Origin: Tubiluchus corallicola
Lineage: Eukaryota > Priapulida > Priapulimorpha > Priapulimorphida > Tubiluchidae
DNA: 64,000 nucleotides
Assembly: GCA_030141605.1 (NCBI GenBank)
Contig: JAQGDQ010000946.1
Location: 1-64,000, forward strand
Reading direction: 5' to 3'
The translations under genes and the position numbers were made by a program. The notes below the pieces were generated by a model. The model made no database searches. It was not told the DNA's origin and saw only the letters and a list, made by a program, of their open reading frames with translations. Shown here piece by piece: positions 13,901 through 28,900 of this stretch; positions within the stretch are counted from its first letter, which is position 1, and every line of letters starts with the position of its first letter.

Positions 13901-16900
13901 TTTATCTGTAAGAAAAATCATAACAAAATATAACAAACTAATTTTACTAAAGAAACAAGGAAATTAATAATAAAGTCAGACTGAATAAACTTACATCATG
14001 GCTCTACTACTCTTGACAAATAAATGGTTTAACTGAGACAAACAACAACAACAACAACTCTCTTAGCCAAGAACAGACTGCCAACTAGCCAGGTAAACTA
14101 GCTGTGTCAGTAGAGCATGACAGAAAGAAGCCAAGTCAAGACATACATACGAATGCAGTTAAAGGACAGCATAGGGGGGTTTACAGAATGAGAGAACACT
14201 GAAGTAATAAAATAACCTAAAATCCTTCACAGTCACCAATCGCTGGAACTGTGAAAAGGCTTAATCGCTTAGTGCAACAAATAAAACATTCCAAGATTTA
14301 TTTTACTCTTTGATTAATCAATAACTGGGATGCTGTGTAGCCATAGATGTTACATGTTGATGTTATCATAGCTCTACTGCCGTTTGGCATACACCAAGCA
14401 AAACAGTGACACGTCTGTCTGTGACTGTTTATGGGGAAATCTTTGTATAACCGTTTTTCTTGCAGTAATTATAAATGACTATCTGAACTAACTATGGCTG
14501 TTCCTTATTTTCAGGCAGGAAAAATCCAGGTATTTGACATAGCTTCCGCAGTGTTGCTGGAGACAGTAGATGCTCACGAAGGTGCAGTGTGGTCTATCTG
14601 TTTGACACCTGACAATGTAAGACTTATTAGCTTATAAATTTCACAGAAATATGCGCTTAGATCATTATTGTTGTGGTTACGGCAATATTGCATATTGACA
14701 AATGTCGAAATTTGCTCAGATATGATGTATAGATACATAATTTTCTGGATGATTTGGACAATGTATATTTTACTTCTTTTAATCATGTCAATTCCCTTTA
14801 TTTAGACTCTGTCAGTGGATGCTTATGTTTTGGCATGATTTAGTTGATACACTAAGGCATTTTGTTCAAAGATCTCAAAATATGATCTTAAGATAGATTT
14901 TTGTAAACAATAATAATAATAATATTAGTATATTTATCATTTTAATGTAAACAATGACCGATTCCTATGTCTTAACAACATATGGACAAAGTTTTATGTA
15001 TATTAGTTATGAATTAATAACGAGTGAAAGAGCTCAATATCGTTATCATATATTTCAATAGCTGATATATTTCATTATACTTCGGAAGCTGTTGTGCCAT
15101 CTGGATTACCATAATCTGTTTTGCATTTTTTGATTTCGAAACGAAGGATGTATTACGTCATAACACTTAGTGAATGCAATACTAATTAGTCACTTCATTT
15201 AACGACAGTCTGTTAGCGTGTCCTGCTCTAGGTGTTTAAACTTTTTTGTTTTGCAAGCAAACGTAAATTCAATAATGAGGGAATAATGTACTGAGTACAG
15301 TGTGGTGTGTGATATTGACCAATCAGATTTGCTGTTGAGATTGTTTGTGTGTTAAGTTATCACGTGTGTTTGTTTGATGCCGTGCTTGGTCAACTTGTGC
15401 ACAAGCTTTGGTAAAATACGATGTAAGATGACTGTGTTGCTAATGTTGTGAATTGTTACATAATTCTTACATTATATGTTCATGTGGCTTAGAAACTAAT
15501 TCTTTATCGTTTTTTAGACAGATAATTTTACGTCTAGTTTACTTGGCAGTTTTTTCGGGGCAAATAAACTGTGATGAAAATCATGAATGACATTAGCTCA
15601 GAGCTGTTTGAATTTTAAATTTCTGAACAAACACATTTTATAAACAATTTGTTCATTTGTTCTTGCTTATGCCTTATTTTTTTATAACCGTATTTTTACT
15701 TATTGTCAAAAAGAGAGACAAAATAAAACCTCTGGCCGCAGTTATTGCTGATAAAGAGGCCCCAGGAAGAAGAAACGGTACACAGGTAATGTGGCTGTTG
15801 AAGATGAAATACATAAAAATAGATTGTGATTTAATACCCTATGAAATACATTCAATAGTATAATTCTACTTACTAATAAAATGTACCACACTGGCAAGCG
15901 AATTGACGAGTATTTTTTATATATGTTTAAACAATATATAAATGATATTGTTTAAACATATATAAAAAAATGATATTGTTTAAACATATATAAAAAATGA
16001 TATTGTTTAAACATATATAAAAAAATGATATTGTTTAAACATATATAAAAAATGATATTGTTTAAACATGTATAAAAAATACTCGTCAATTCGCGTGCCA
16101 GTGTGGTACATTTTATTAGTAAGTAGAATTCTACTATTGAACGTATTTCATAGTATATTAAATCACAATCTATTTTCATGTATTTCATCTTCAACAGCCA
16201 CATTACCTGTGAACTGTTTCTTCTTCCTGAGGCCTCTTTATTGCTTAAATTTGTGCATTTGATTTTACAGCGAGGAATTGTATCTGGTAGCGCCGATAAG
16301 CAGATCAAGTTCTGGAATTTTGAGATGATCTCGCATGAACAAGCTACGACATCAAGGTAGGGTTTTCAAATGCTAGTTTCACAAGTGCACTTATGTTAGA
16401 AATTGTTCTTTTTGATAAATACTATTATTTAGATGTCGCCAGTGCTTAAAAGATTGTTTTGTTTTTCCAGCAAACGGTTAAGCTTGATTCACACTCGCAC
16501 ACTACAGATGTCAGAAGATGTTCTATGTGTGAAGTGCAGCCATGATGGTCGATTGTTAGCTGTTTCATTATTAGACAATACAATTAAGGTGTTTTTTTTG
16601 GATACACTGAAGGTATGTGATTGTGACTTGAAAAATTTTTTAAATTTTCCATAAACTTTATTGACCATTTTTTATATTTGCATCACACTAAGCATGACTT
16701 AGAGAACACAATATTTGCTGATTTGAAAAACTCACATATAGATTGTCCTTATCACATTTTATTACCAATAGATAAGCTTCTTACTGTAAGCTGTTCTGCT
16801 TGAAAATTACTTCTTGTGTGTAAGCATGCGAGTAACATCTTAATTGTTAAAAACCAGATTTGATAACGACAAAACATAAACTTCTATCTTGCACGGTTTC

Positions 16901-19900
16901 AAAAATTTAAATTTTATTTAACCCAAAAATGTTTACTAAAAATTTATCCCCGTGATGTTTGCATGGTACTGCAAAAATAAACGTTAAAAAAAGGAGTTGG
17001 AGTGTTGACTTGAATTGTTTTTTAAAGTACATACACAGTTTTCAATGTAAGCATACTGGAATGTTGCAAAGTAGGTACTTTGTTTTTATTGCTTAGCATG
17101 TTAATAATATTCAGATAGTAATAAGTTGCAAGCCATTTGTAATGCAACTTCCTTTTAATGTAAATAGTAATAAATTGCAAGCCATTTATAATGCAACTTC
17201 ATTTTAATGTAAATAGTAATAAGTTGCAAGCCATTTGTAATGCAACTTCTTTTTAATGTAAATATTAGCAAGTTGCAAGCCATTTGTAATGCAACTTACT
17301 TTTAATGTAAACAATAATAAGTTGCAAGCCATTTGTTAAGCAACTTACTTTTAATGTAAATACTAATAAGTTGCAAGCCATTTGTTATGCAACTTACTTT
17401 TAATGTAAATAGTAATAAGTTGCAAGCCATTTGTAATGCAACTTACTTTTAGTGTAAATAATAATAAGTTGCAAGCCATTTGTAATGCAACTTAATTTTA
17501 GTGTAAATAATAATAAGTTGCAAGCCATTTGTAATGCAACTTTTAATGTAAATAGTAATAAATTGCAAGCCTTTTGTAATGCAACTTCCTTTTAATGTAA
17601 ATACTAATAAGTTGCAAGCCATTTGTAATGCAACTTGCTTTTAAAGGAAATGCTTGTAGCTGGCCAAGAATCTATCTGATTTTTAGCAAGTCATCTAAGT
17701 TAAAAAGACTGTAAATTGAAATATCTTTTGCCTGAAATTACTTACGTAATTCAAACGAGGATTTCCTCACAATTTCCCGCAGTACTGCCTGCGTATTATT
17801 ACGCATTCATCCAACTATAAACGATTTCTCTTAGTTGCTAATAATGTGCGATTTTTCTCTTTCTAGTTTTTCTTATCTCTGTACGGTCATAAGTTGCCTG
17901 TGTTGTCTCTGGACATTTCAACTGATAATACATTGTTGGTTAGCGGGTCAGCTGATCGCAATGTTAAATTGTGGGGCATGGATTTCGGTGATTGCCACAA
18001 GTCAATATTTGCTCATGATGATAGGTAAGTTCACATTTTACTTGTTACTAAAGTTTTACTTCCGTACTTGCAATTATTTATGTTATCAAACATGCGTTTT
18101 TCTGTTTTAATGACATTTTAATAGCAGACATGCAAGGTTAATAATAATCATTCTTATGTTGATAAAATGTTACTAGCCATCAATGATGAATAAATGAAGT
18201 CTTTTTTACGTATTTTATTACCCATTATCAGTATTCTCTCTCTGTACTGAAAATTGAGATAAGCAGTCAATGAATATTTAATGTAACGTACTCATTTTGT
18301 ACGCAAATATATGTCAGTAAGCCTTTTCGCAGTTTCGTTTTGCACACGCGCAGTTCCTGTAGGTCAAAAGTTAAATGTACCGCAGCAATACATCTGAACT
18401 ACAACTGTTACGCAATATGTGGATAAAGCAAAGCCATCTGCTGTATTAGTTCAGTAACCTGAACTTTACTTAATTATGAATTAGTCTGTGCATAGAGTGA
18501 TTTACTAGCAGGATCTTGTTTGGAAACAAGAAAAAATGATATAGGTAAAGTTCTAGCTAGCTGTTAAAACTGTTACTATTACAGTAGCATGGGCTGTGAG
18601 GCGTTGCCAAGTGTACATAAATGCGCTGTCACGCACACTTTAACTTTTGACCTATTCACGATCATCATCAATCGCTGGAACTGTGACAATGTTTTGAATG
18701 CAAAACTTAACTTAAACATAACTTAACAGAACGTAAAAGAATGCAAAACTTTTGTATTAAGCATATTAAATTTTACAAAACTATCTGTACGTTTTGTAAT
18801 TTAATGTGGCCTAAATGTATTACAAATATATTAATAAAAGTAATGCATTTTGTTTAATATGAGACCATTGATATGCTTTAACCTGAGCTATGATTTTGTA
18901 ATAACATTTGTTAGATTAATTACAATTATAATGATATTAAATTAGAAAAAAAGGTTCACGTTGCTTTCAAAATTTAAGAACCGGCGTTTTCCATGTGATA
19001 TCCTCCGCCTAGTTTCGAGATACAGTGTGAGCATCCCCACAAGTCTACAGCACCTGGTATTCCTAGGCGGTCACTCATCAAAGTACTAACCAGACTCTAC
19101 GTTGCTTAACTTCGGTGATCAGACGGAACTGGTGTTTTCAACGTGATTTGGCCGTAGATTTGGATAATGTGTACACAGTCTTTATCACACAATGACGTTC
19201 ATAACAAATTTAGAATCCGGTTTGATACTAAAGTGGATAGCAGCAAAGCTTCGTCCGAGTTTGCCTCAGGCTGCTTAAGCTTTGCACATCATTATTGTGT
19301 ATTTTTCCAATCATATAAATCACTTCATGTTTTCTCGGATTTATTTTACTAAGTTGTGAAAGTTGAAAAAGGAAAAATGCTATGAACACATTTTCTAAGA
19401 TTATTATTTCAAAGGCAATGCTAAAACAGGTCTTATCAGTTTTAACAATCAGGCTTAAAGCAGTTCTTTCAATATATTGTTGTTTACTGTATGTTGTATG
19501 ATAGTTATTAATTTTGACCAAACAGCATGCAGAAAAAAACGTTGTAGCGGCGCCTGGTGGGACTCTCGGAAGGAGATATATAGCTCTTTAGAAAGAGGAG
19601 GAACAGGGCTACACGATGATGTGGGCCATACTTTAGTACACGTCCACTAAGAGGAGTATCGACGAGTTAATTAGATGTTCTATTTTCTGCAATTTTCGCT
19701 TAGAAAACTCTAATAATTTGCATTATTTTTCAGTTGTCCTGTAAACGTTTTTTTTAAATTTCTTTTTTTAGTATCATGTGTGTGCAGTTTATACCAAACA
19801 CGCACATGTTTGTCTCTTGCGGGAAGGATAAAAATGTGAAGCAATGGGACGGCGACACTTTTGAGAAAATCTTGACGTTGCAGGTATTGCTTTCCTGTGT

Positions 19901-22900
19901 TTGTGTTATTTTGAGTTTTTGTACTTACTACAGATGTGGGGGTTGCAAACCTAAACTGTTCATAAGTGGGCATAGTTAAAACTACGTTATGATGCTTCAA
20001 AGTAGAATGACCCAAAAACTTGCTCAAATGTGAATTTTTGTTTTTTATAAAAACAAATGCAATATATATTGCATTTTTATATTCTAGCATCAAGAAAATG
20101 ACCAAAAAATACTAAAAACTTAATTTTAAAACACTTTACCCACTTTTCTGGCTAAAAACTAGTCATGCAATTGTAAAAAGCTTGCATTTTCAAACTCCAA
20201 TAGTAGCTTACGGAAGCAATCATTTTGCTTTAGGTTTTTTCTACTGCCAAGCCCAGATCTTCGTCGGGAACAGCCATCTGCTGGCCTTAAATAGAACTTC
20301 AATGTGTTCTTGTAAAGTCCGTAGTAACTAATATTTGTGCGGTTGTTAAGTGTTTTGCAGAAATGCGACAAAAAAACAATGGCCAACTTTAACAGTGATT
20401 TTCTCAAGATTATGTTCTTCACTGCATAGCCTGCACCTCAACTTCAACGTGGATTATCTCAGCTTACAAATAACATAGAGCCATGAAGTTGGTATCAAAA
20501 TGATCCTCATGGAATGGAGAGTTAGGCTGTGTGAATAGCTAGAACAGCTTAACTGCTGACCATAACTACGCATATTACATTTGAGCAGTAAGCCTGTAAG
20601 GACAGTAAAGACTTGATAATCTGTTCGCACTTTTTTGAACAATTTTTTATTTCATTGCATTGCTACTACCATGAGATTAATTTTGGATTACTCACTTATA
20701 AGATAGGTTTGGCCTTTAGGCTGGTCTTTTCTCTTTGTTTTTCGTGTAATACGTTTTAGCCACTTTTTATCTTGTGAAAACTTAATAGAGCAACAAACGA
20801 CGTAGACAGACAGTTGGACAGAAAAACCCAATAACCAGTAACCCAGTTCTTTGCATTCCAAACCAGTTTATTTGTGCCAATATGATAGCATGAATGTAAA
20901 ATTTTTAAAAAGCAGTCTTCAAGCTGTATTAGTTGTTTTTTTTGGCTAGATTTGTAATGATTGTTTGTTTAACGAGTTACCTATGCTGGATACAATCAAT
21001 TCAGTGAAATTGTTTTAAAGAAGTTAAGAATTTAGTTGGTAGGCTATTGTTTGCAATTTGTGTTTGCATAGCCAAATTAAGTTAGCTTTTAATTAGTTAG
21101 TTTTCCCTATAGAATTCTGCTTTACTAATTTTGTTTTCACTTTGTTTTGCGTAAATTGGCATGACTTTATTTGCCATAATTTGCTATTAATTTAATTTTG
21201 ATCTGTTTTTCGTATTCTATTCTTTATTTTTTTCTAATAATATTTGCTCGCCATGCTGAAATTAGTACTCACTATTTAGGGATGGCAGACTAGATGACCT
21301 TTTGGTCTTTCACCATCCCGTCCTTCTCTAAACTTTGTAACTCGTTGTTATATACTATCTATGATTGTTATACTGAAGGCAAAAAATAAGTTATTGTTAT
21401 TGTTGTTGTTGTTGTTGTTGTTGCTGCTGTTGTTGCTGTTGTTGTTGTTGTTGTTGTTGTTGTGGTGGTGGTTGTGGTGGCGGTGGCGGTGGTTGTTGCT
21501 GTTGTTATACCCATGAGCATAATGGGTACAGTGCACTATTTTGGTGAATGTTTGTTATTATGAATGCTGATAGTTTGCACTAAACTCATACAGAACTCTT
21601 CTCTCTTCTGTCACAAAATTATTTGGTTTTGAAAACGTTTCCTTTGGCTGGCAAACTAATCTGCTACGCGCTCTCTATTACACGAAAACTTAATGGCAGT
21701 AAGCTTACACCATTAGTAATTTAGCATAGATGTTCAAGTAGATCTTTTTCTTACTAGGGTCACCATGCAGAGGTGTGGTGTGTAGCTGTTAGTCCTAGTG
21801 GTAACTACATTGTGTCAGCCTCCCATGACAAGTCACTGAGGTTGTGGGAGAAATCACAGGAACCACTAGTACTGCAGGAAGAGCAGGAAGAGGAACGGGA
21901 AATGGAATATGAAGCCAGTGTGGTACAGACCAGAGATACAGTGGTATGTAGAAATTTGTTGCCTTACTGTATCTTTTAGCTTTGCACTAAAAAAAATATC
22001 TGATGCCTATACAGTAGGCATCGTTTATTTGATTCACATTTCATAGAATCAGTTGCTTAATTGACTCAAGAACGGCTGGAACTGGCTGCCCCGATTCAAA
22101 TGTGTATAAAACTGTTAGTAATTGACTCAAATAACTCTGCATCTTTTGAAGTAATCACAAAAACTTTTATTTTAAATTCAATATTACAGAAAAAGTAAAA
22201 TATGTGGCAGTTTCTTCGCTTCCAATGAGTAGACTAAAAAACGTGCTCAATTCTGATTGGCTGACCTACTAAATGCACATAACGAAGCCATGTTTTACAG
22301 GCAATTCTAAATAAGTACAACTTTAGATTAAAGAGCAAGCAGAGAAAAATCTTACGAACACTGCATGATTGACTCAATATTTTTACTTCACGTACTTAAA
22401 ATAAGATACTTGTGTGTGACAAAGAGCTTTTACTGATTTTACATCATTTTTATGTCGCTTTTATGTGTTTGTGTCACTGCGTATAATATACGTAGAAGTA
22501 GCCATGTTAAATACAGTTTGTATATAAGAAGGTACAGTACATTTATTATATGCGCTAATATGTTAGCGTAGCGGGTTTGCTTTCAATCTGTCACCCTGCT
22601 GTAGTAACCTCGTTGTTTCTGGTAGCTAAACATTTGACCTTAAACTTGACCAGCGGTTTGCTTTTGAAGTTCCGGCTGCTTTTCGCAAGGTCATCACCAA
22701 CTGCAGTTCAAGCACTATACGTACAATATGTACACTATACAGCAACAGATTTTCAACTTTTTTTATCAACATGAGAATTTCATAAACCAACTTCTTTGTG
22801 AAGAAATGAAGCAGCCGACCTTGCGTGTAATTTTTTAGTTTTAATAATTAGATTTGTGCATTTTTTTCTTTCTTTATTAATTCACTTATGTAAAGTATGT

Positions 22901-25900
22901 TTCTTAAATAATTGCACATAGGAATTTTGACGTTAATTCGTTTCTAAAATTCATTTAAAGCCTTTGCAATGCATTCTAAAGTGGTAAGTCATGACTCATA
23001 CTTCTATAGTAATAGGCAACAACCATCGGCATCCGTTAATTGAATCAGTCGGTTAATCGGGTCAGAACACTTCCATCCCAAGTGAGTCTATTAAACGGCG
23101 TCTAGCGTAAGTGCATCCAAGAATTCCAAATGTGCAAATTAGAACCTTGTGCCAGAGTTTAAATTTTCAAGTTTTATTCAATATCTCAACAATAATACAA
23201 GCCTTGTATGCAGCAAGACGGCATGTAGGTGATACGTACAACTTTAAGAATATATTTTTAGCTTTATATAACAATGGTGTTTCGTTGTGCTTTAACGAAT
23301 TGCAGGCTGTCTTATTGCAACCCGTGTTTTATCATGTTTATTTTGATATTATTTTCTCACCTCGAAGTTGTTTTCCATAGCGCACATTCTCTTATTCACG
23401 CCTGTTGTCTAGTCCTTTGTGATACTTGCCTCTGTTTTCTTATCATGTGGGAATTGTGCATTTTTTGAACTCCTCTTCTGAACTCTTATTTCATTTTCTC
23501 TATCTTTGTCTATTATTTTATCTTAACTATCTATCAATCTTTTATATCATCTCACATATGAGCTTCATTCATTACACCATTCCATTCTGTAGCACTAATG
23601 TTTTGTTTATCATACGATTCACTTCAAATTTTCAGATTATTTTCATTATTATTTTTTCTTTCACAGTATGGGACGATCTAACCCCAAGCCCTGCTTTTTC
23701 ATTGCCCGCAACACATTTACATTTGTATATATAGCAAACCTAAACTATGGTATTTCTAAACTAGTTATGTGCTCAAAGTAAACTGTATACGCATTTACTA
23801 AGCAACATACAACAGTGATAATTCTCTTGTTTATCTTTCAACCCCACAGTGTTTTGAGAGTCTAGTTAGTATATTTGTAATGATGCTGTACATAACGTTG
23901 TTTAGACACCAGTATTAAAGGACGTAGCGATATCACTATCTTTGTTTACCATAGGTCTAAAGACGATTTAAATCATTTTTTTCGAAATTTGCTTCCTATT
24001 ATGTATCTTACTGTTTGTTATTCATCGAATTATTGATAACTTTTTGTTTCTTTTAATGTATTAATTGTGTATTTGTGTTGATGTGAAATAAGTAAATAAT
24101 AAAAATAAAAATTTGTTCTAGATTCCTGGTGAGGCTTCGGTTAAGGAAGCTGCTTTGGCAGGAAAGAAGACCATTGAGACTTACAAAGCGGTTTGTAATT
24201 AGTTTGTGCTTACATAGTTAACATGTAGGCAGGTTATGGCATGATATTTGTAATGGACATTCAACGTACACTCACATCTCGGTTTGCCAGACAAAAGAGG
24301 GGAGACGTCCGTCCGAATTTGCGGATTGTCTGTGTTTTCCGATACTAAACAATACAGTAAGTGTATTAGATTCATGGTAATGTAGAATTAATTCACCTAA
24401 CTGTCTCAAAAACATCAAGTACGGGCCGCTCCTATGCAAAACTGTATAAAAACTGTCGCAATTGACTCAAATAACTCTGCATAATTGACTCTATATTTTT
24501 ATGCATAGATATGTACACATGGTTATGCTGATGTAAGGTATGTAAACAAAGTGACGCCCCGTCATTTAGTGGTCCACCTGCCAAATAACAGACTGTTTTC
24601 ATAGTATGTGGGACTTTTAATGGACTAGATTTTGTCCAAATTTTCCGATAACCGTAAAAGCGAGGTCCGGCAAACCGAGATATGAAAATATAAATTTCAT
24701 AGTGGCCTAGTGTATTTAAAGGTAGACCGGACGATTGTTTAGACTCAATCTCATTTTAATTTACTGTCCTAAATATACATTTTCTTGCCTATAAAAGTTA
24801 ACAGTTTTTCCTTATATTTGAATAATTAGCTTAGAAAGTTAATTAACAGCAACCGAACACAGCTATTGCTTACGTCAGAAACTAACCACAGTTTGTGGAA
24901 TGGCAGGCATATTCCCTTGTGCTTCAAGCACATTTGCATAAGTGTTACAGTACTGCTTAAATGCATGATGTCACGAAAAATGGGCTTTGCATCATATGAC
25001 TTCAGAAACTAACACTGTAGTTCATGATCATACTTATCACGGCACCGCCTTCTATTTGTCGGCCACACGCACGTGACAAAAAGGCTCCACTGCCAATCTT
25101 AGTAGATTCACTGAGATGCGCGTAGCTTTGAAAGTTTAACAAAATTTGAATAGCCGAGGAATTATTGTTTAATCTGAGCTTTGATTTGAGAAAAAACTAT
25201 TGCAGTTTTCAATATTTTAGAGCATTCTTAATTTTGAACTAAGAACTAAGGCTTGTGAATGAGTAGCAAAAGAACAAAGAAGTCATCTTGGTCACCCATC
25301 CATCCTACATGTTCTATTATTAACAACATATAGGTACTCTCTAGGTGGCATCTGGGCAATTGAAATATTACAATTGCTTACTAGATAGTTAATTTATATT
25401 TATGTCACATTTGATGAATTACAATTACTTTAGAAAATAATTTATTTATATATTTATATATTAATTGTTTAAACTAATTGTAACTTATCAAAGGAATATA
25501 AACATAAATTAATTATTTCCTGTAACTGTAATATTTCAATTGCCAAATTCTGTCTAACAGATTGACTATATTTTATTAGTAATAGCCCATATTTTCCTAT
25601 ATAAGTCATCACTAACTCTTGCATTTAATTATGATATTATTATGTATCTTGTGATTAGGGGTGAGCATTCTCTACCAGAAAGCGAATTCGAATCGAACTG
25701 AATTTGTGACTTTCGAATTCGAATCGAACCGAACTTCAGTGTTTCGAATTCGAATCGAACCGAACTTCAGTGTTTCGAACCGAATTCGAATTGAGATTGA
25801 ACGATTTTCGAACCACCAGGAAAAATTAGTCTTACAAAGATCATGTGTATCACTAGATTTTGTTCTGCAATAAAACGACTAGTAATTTGCTTAGAGTTGT

Positions 25901-28900
25901 GCGCAGAAATAACAACTAAATTATGTTAATTGCATGATGTTTCAATCGTTTTAATGATCAGGAACATATGTGATTGAAGTGCTGAATTATTCGAATCTAG
26001 TTTTGGATTCGAATCGAGTTCGAACTAAAAAAACTCGTTCGAATCGAATTCGAGCGTTCGATGCTCACCCCTACTACTGTTACTAGTTCTGTAATAAAGT
26101 TCTCAAGTATGAAAAAAATGTATATGTTTGAAATTTAGTTTTTCAAAACACACACTGCCTTGTCACACAGTTTGTAGACAGCTCTTGTTACTCATTGTTG
26201 GCTTCAGTGGAATTTGCATCTTTTCTACATGCTCAGACAATATTTCGTTCATCTTTGAAGACAAATATTCGTGGCAGATGGAATACTAATTGTGAAACAG
26301 GGGGATTCTATGCGAATGTTCAATCAGAGTCTGTACTAAATACTTAACACTTTCAGTCCCAAATTATTTTTAAAAAAAAAAAATTTTTTTTGGCTTGTTA
26401 CTTTTGTTCAGTATGTCCATCTTTGTTTACACATAGTAATTATGCTATGCTGATCTGTACAAAGTCATCTCTAAAGTACTGTACCTTGCGCAGTTTTTTA
26501 TGCTATGTAGATTTTCTAGTTTGCCATTTTATCACCATTTTTAGTCTTTTGTTATTGGCTTAACTAAAAATAACTATTAACAGATCAAATAACTGTCAGT
26601 TTTAAACTTTTATTCATTTTAAAGGCAGAAAATATTCTCGTATCCCACGGGATACAACGGGTATGAAAGGGTTAAAGAAGCCACATAATGCATTTTGGCA
26701 GTAGACGTAAAATATGAGCTGTGTGGAGTATGAAAGTGTGTTTTCCTGGCAGAATGAGACGTTTCATCATGCAACTGTGGCCAGTGTAATTGCAATAATT
26801 AAACTTGTATAATCAATTTTATTTTAGGCTGAAAGATTAATGGAAGCAGTAAACGTTTATCGAGAGGATATCCAGAAGAGGACAATGCGTGAGCAGGAGC
26901 ATCTAGGACCGGATGAAAAAGTAAGTTGCAAAACAGTGGTGTTAGCTTAATCAAGTTATCTTAATTTTACATACTATTAACATATAATAGTCTTTCTATC
27001 TTTTATATCATCCCATATATGAGCTTCATTCATTACATCATTCCATTTTAAGCACTAAATTTTTTTTATCATACGATTCACTTTAAATTTTCGGATTATT
27101 TCCATTACTTTTTTTTTCTTTCACTGTGTGGGACAATCTAACAAGCCCTGCTTTTTGATTACCCGCAACACATTTACCTTTGTATATAGGTGAACAGTGT
27201 TTGAGGCTTTTCCTGTGCAGTATTTCTTATTTGTATTATGTTCATTGTAGGCCCTTTCACTTGATATTGTACATGAAACTATTGTAAATGTGTAATATGA
27301 AATAAATGACTTATCACTTAATTTCGTGTTAACATGTAATTATAATTGAGTTAGTGTAAATTGCAATGGTGAATAAAATGTTACTTTATATAGATTGACA
27401 TTAGATAATTTATAGTGAGGAATAAGGAAGTTTTATAGAATTTGCACCTGTAGATGGTACCCTAGCGTCAGGTAGCATTCACTTTTATGTTGTCATGTGT
27501 CAAAGTTTTTTTTTTGGATAGAATTTAATGGCACATTTCGATGTGTTTTTAACGGTATCTCTGAGTTTTTTGTGATGGCGTTGTTTTTTGTGTGTTCTTT
27601 TTGGCTGAACTTCCTTTTTTCTGCAAAAGTTCACTAACAAAAGTCCACTGAAACAGTTGTAGGAAATTTTGTTTTTCATATAAATTCTGTTAAAATAAGT
27701 TCGTGCAACCTAGTTAATAATATCGTTTGACTTTTGTAAATGAGAATTTTTTGTAATTTATTATTACATTTATCTAAATTTTAGATGTTAATCAACTATT
27801 TCGCTTTACAGCAAACAGGAGATCTTCCTTTACATCCTCTGTGTGTAGCATACGGCAGTATTTCAGCAGAGAGGCTTGTCTTGGAGATTTTACGTAAAAT
27901 CAGATCAAGGTTTGTGCATTGGTCATAGTGAAATTTGTAGGCAGTGTGTTTTATGATTGTTGCAACTTGTAATTTTTCGGGTAAAGAGCCAATTATCCTC
28001 GTTTCATGAACTATTGCAATGATGGTTGCACGTGGCATAAGCCATGGACGATTATTGAAGCCAGTTAGATAGTCGGCCATTATTATTTTGGACATCTGTT
28101 AGAGTGTGCACAGATGCAGACATTGTTACTAAGCTTTGCAAAATTTAAAATAAAAGATTTCTCATGCTGTACATTTGTACACAAACACTAAATTGATGTC
28201 ATTGTTTTTAATTGTAATGCAGTAGTGTTTGGCTCTCTTAATTCTGTTCCATTTGTCTATGAAATGACCATTATTGACAAACATGCAATGTTTTGTACTT
28301 AGCACTCAGTATTGGCTATATTGGACAAAGTTAGGCATCTAAATCAAATTGATTCGTGTTTATTATATAGTCCAGGAATGGTTTAAATGTGTATTTATTA
28401 AACAGTCAGAACACATATGTATTTACAGCATATTGAAACGTAAAATGCACAATCTATGAAACAGAAGGCAAGGCAGCCTATTTAAACTTGTCTGCACGGC
28501 TAATTAACAAATTCTATTATAAATGTGACTCAATCAATTACAAATGAATAGAAATGATAAATCACAAGCAATTGGAAAATACAATATTACACCAATAATA
28601 GGTAAACACTATTAATAAACAAGCAAAGAATAAACGACCACCATTGTAAGATTATAATATTAATCAATAATAAAACAAATGCAAAAAGTATATTTGACAA
28701 TAACTTCTTGTGGTGTGCTAGTAAAACAGAATCTTGTAAATAAACAAATTATGAAAGTCATGTTTGAAGTTGTAGATAACTCACTTTGTAGAACAAGAAT
28801 AAACAACTATACGACATGTTTGCACAAAACTGAAAAGTGTTTATTAGACTACATACACATATGTAGAATGACTGCTACACTGAGAACAATAGTGTCCTGC

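Noticed and set aside
17113-17647. CRISPR-like regular array
   Set aside because: Units are contiguous 49-bp tandem copies with no unique spacers, inside an intron of an animal gene.
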